From positions 4,268,392-4,332,391 of the forward strand of contig NZ_KI911783.1 of assembly GCF_000515415.1 (NCBI RefSeq): 64,000 nucleotides of DNA. The letters are read 5' to 3'. Positions 63,418-64,000 of this stretch are shown in pieces. The stretch is from Bradyrhizobium sp. WSM1417 (lineage in GTDB: Bacteria; Pseudomonadota; Alphaproteobacteria; Rhizobiales; Xanthobacteraceae). A program made the translations under genes and the position numbers. How positions within the stretch are numbered: position 1 is the stretch's first letter; each line of letters opens with the position of its first letter. The notes beneath the pieces were generated by a model. That model was given only the letters and a program-made list of their open reading frames with translations. It did not search any database and was not told where the DNA came from.

Positions 63418-64000
63418 TCAGACCTGCGCCATGCCGCCATCGACGGCGAGATCCACGCCGGTGATGTAGGAACTTTCATCGGAGGCGAGGAACGTGACGG
63501 CAGCCGCGATTTCCTCCGGCTTGCCCCTGCGACCCATCGGGACCTGTGAAGCAAATCCGGCGGCGGCTTGCTCGGCTTGCTCGCGGGTCAGGCCCGTCGT
63601 CGTCTCCAAAGCGGGGGTCTCCGTTGGCCCGGGGCTCATCGTATTGACGCGGATCTTGCGGTCTTTCAGCTCCAGCGTCCAAGCGCGCGAGAAGCTGCGC
63701 ACCGCCGCCTTGCTCGCGGCGTAGACGCTGAATCCTGGCAGCCCCTTCACGTTCGACACCGAAGAGTTCAGGATGATCGAACCGCCGTCCCTGAAGAGGG
63801 GGAGGGCCTTCTGCACCGTAAAGAACAGCCCCTTCACGTTCACATCGAAGGTCTGGTCGAAATGGGCCTCGGTCGCTAGCGCGAGCTGCGCGATCGTCCC
63901 CGCGCCCGCGTTCGCGAAGAGAATGTCGATGTGACCGTGTTTCTCTTTCACGACGGCATAGAGCCGGTCCAGATCTTCCAGGCGCGACACGTCGCCGATG
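63418..64000 (-). CDS. Short-chain dehydrogenase/reductase, cut by right edge
   Basis: The C-terminal 194 or so residues are present; the cofactor-binding start lies beyond the window. Visible motifs are DILFANAGAGTIAQLALATE (NAG motif), SIILNSSVSNVKGLPGFS with VYAASKAAVRSFSRA (Ser, Tyr, Lys catalytic residues), and a C-terminal SSYITGVDLAVDGGMAQV. It reduces or oxidises a carbonyl/alcohol with NAD(P). It is the upstream gene of the leftward run that includes the NADP-binding protein. Substrate unknown. Confidence 0.9.
   Translation of the reverse strand, partial: IGDVSRLEDLDRLYAVVKEKHGHIDILFANAGAGTIAQLALATEAHFDQTFDVNVKGLFFTVQKALPLFRDGGSIILNSSVSNVKGLPGFSVYAASKAAVRSFSRAWTLELKDRKIRVNTMSPGPTETPALETTTGLTREQAEQAAAGFASQVPMGRRGKPEEIAAAVTFLASDESSYITGVDLAVDGGMAQV

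Overview
The window reads as a chromosomal segment of a high-GC alphaproteobacterium of the Bradyrhizobium type. This is inferred from protein character (TAXI-TRAP transporter, form II CoxL-like oxidoreductase, many acyl-CoA genes), from a general-stress EcfG-type promoter, and from several families of intergenic palindromic repeats typical of that group. I could run no database search, so the genus is an inference. Gene density is high. No rRNA, tRNA or CRISPR array was recognised.

Layout. 1-1.4 kb: small genes (33-aa membrane peptide, carboxymuconolactone-decarboxylase family, MazG-like). 1.4-9.5 kb: a divergent cluster around an IclR-type operator. One arm holds a stand-alone biotin carrier, a TAXI-TRAP binding protein and fused permease, and a glutaminase-STAS-cNMP fusion. 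The other arm holds iclR and a carboxyltransferase; no biotin carboxylase is present. 9.7-16 kb: GMC oxidoreductase, then a KaiC-like double ATPase translationally coupled to a hybrid histidine kinase behind an EcfG-type promoter, and a secreted papain-fold-like protein. 16-21 kb: MFS transporter, frameshifted thiolase, enoyl-CoA hydratase, thioesterase and TetR regulator. 21-31.4 kb: LysR regulator divergent from a valine-catabolism run (mmsA, acyl-CoA dehydrogenase, 3-hydroxyisobutyryl-CoA hydrolase, mmsB), followed by an acyl-CoA ligase, MaoC, SDR and an HI0933-like flavoprotein that appears to start with CTG.

31.4-42.5 kb: MFS/LysR pair, DSD1-type PLP enzyme, ABC-F ATPase, YaiI, a hotdog protein, an orphan CoxL-like subunit, Ppx/GppA and RlmE. 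42.5-55 kb: housekeeping genes guaB, rsmB-like, a cold-shock gene and guaA, interspersed with repeats. An IS30-family element at 46.15-47.57 kb has split one palindromic repeat, with a 3-bp target duplication. 55-61.6 kb: a remnant of an SMI1/KNR4 gene, a DeoR repressor with a palindromic operator, and a glycerol-phosphate/sugar-type ABC importer operon ending in an endonuclease/exonuclease/phosphatase-family enzyme. An intercistronic hairpin separates the binding protein from the permeases. 61.6-64 kb: methyltransferase, a frameshifted SnoaL-like gene, an NADP-binding oxidoreductase and an SDR cut by the window edge.

The most unusual points are the KaiC-like/pseudo-receiver kinase operon under apparent stress-sigma control, the carboxylase/TRAP/glutaminase cluster without a biotin carboxylase, the IS30 insertion inside a palindromic repeat, two clean single-event frameshifts, and a set of well-formed operators (IclR, LysR, DeoR) placed between divergent genes.
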